From an uncultured Prevotella sp. (GTDB lineage Bacteria > Bacteroidota > Bacteroidia > Bacteroidales > Bacteroidaceae): a stretch of DNA of 41,636 nt. Below are positions 41,633 through 41,636 of the stretch, in pieces (position 1 is the stretch's first letter; each line of letters starts with the position of its first letter). Location of the stretch: contig OMVI01000095.1 in assembly GCA_900314455.1 (NCBI GenBank), positions 1 to 41,636 of the forward strand, given 5' to 3'. The notes beneath the pieces are model-generated. The model searched no databases. It had not been told where the DNA came from and saw nothing but the letters and a program-made list of their open reading frames with translations. Made by a program: the position numbers and the translations under genes.

Positions 41633-41636
41633 CACC

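Larger units (their letters stand above)
41140..41636. other. Intergenic region to the window end, no gene
   Basis: Holds palindromic element copy 3, dispersed repeat copy C and a hairpin of the form CCTCGGAGAGGTT at the window edge. The open frame at 41379-41567 lies in the repeat and is not credible as a gene. Confidence 0.6.

Overview
The window comes from a member of the Bacteroidota, most likely Prevotellaceae (Prevotella/Segatella-like). Support: many intergenic regions carry the Bacteroidota promoter pair (-33 TTTG, 18-20 nt, -7 TAnnTTTG); Shine-Dalgarno sites are nearly absent; large secreted proteins end in type IX secretion (T9SS) style C-terminal sorting domains; and there are Bacteroidota-typical families (UpxY NusG-like protein, PCMD and calycin-like surface proteins, the GH133-GT4-GH57 glycogen operon). 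This is inferred from protein and promoter recognition; no database search was run.

Layout. 1-1488: 3' part of a secreted OB-fold protein. 1577-2412 (minus): a probable nitrosative-stress pair (YgbA-like and a hemerythrin/RIC-type protein). 2640-5280: exported carboxylesterase and a convergent GT2 glycosyltransferase. 5433-16562: three large secreted proteins (M6 metalloprotease, then two multi-domain adhesin-like proteins) with sorting tails. 17081-18340 (minus): Crp/Fnr-type regulator and Nudix hydrolase, divergent from the glycogen operon at 18561-23333, whose GH57-like member appears to lack its catalytic residues. 23423-26928 (minus): surface operon of a calycin-like/PCMD protein, a PCMD lipoprotein and an outer-membrane beta-barrel.

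27456-37024 is the most unusual part. An UpxY-type antiterminator and a stand-alone LytTR regulator precede a compact signalling locus: membrane FHA-like/zinc-ribbon protein, two acidic membrane proteins with EF-hand-like loops, an exported caspase-fold protease, soluble zinc-ribbon/FHA protein, membrane PP2C phosphatase, an exported duplicated-domain protein and a membrane Hanks-type kinase with C-terminal MORN repeats. Tight spacing and one overlap suggest 29916-37024 is one operon. I infer a transmembrane phospho-signalling system linked to an exported caspase-like protease. I do not recognise it as a named system.

37087-41081: a mini HExxH protein, a truncated flavodoxin remnant, then a minus-strand run of a YbjQ-family protein, MgtC, a DNA/RNA non-specific endonuclease and an Nramp (MntH) transporter. 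Intergenic regions hold at least two dispersed repeat families (a ~130 bp element at 16705, 28171 and 41371; a GC-rich palindrome at 4284, 28804 and 41221). I saw no rRNA, tRNA, CRISPR array, transposase or phage gene.
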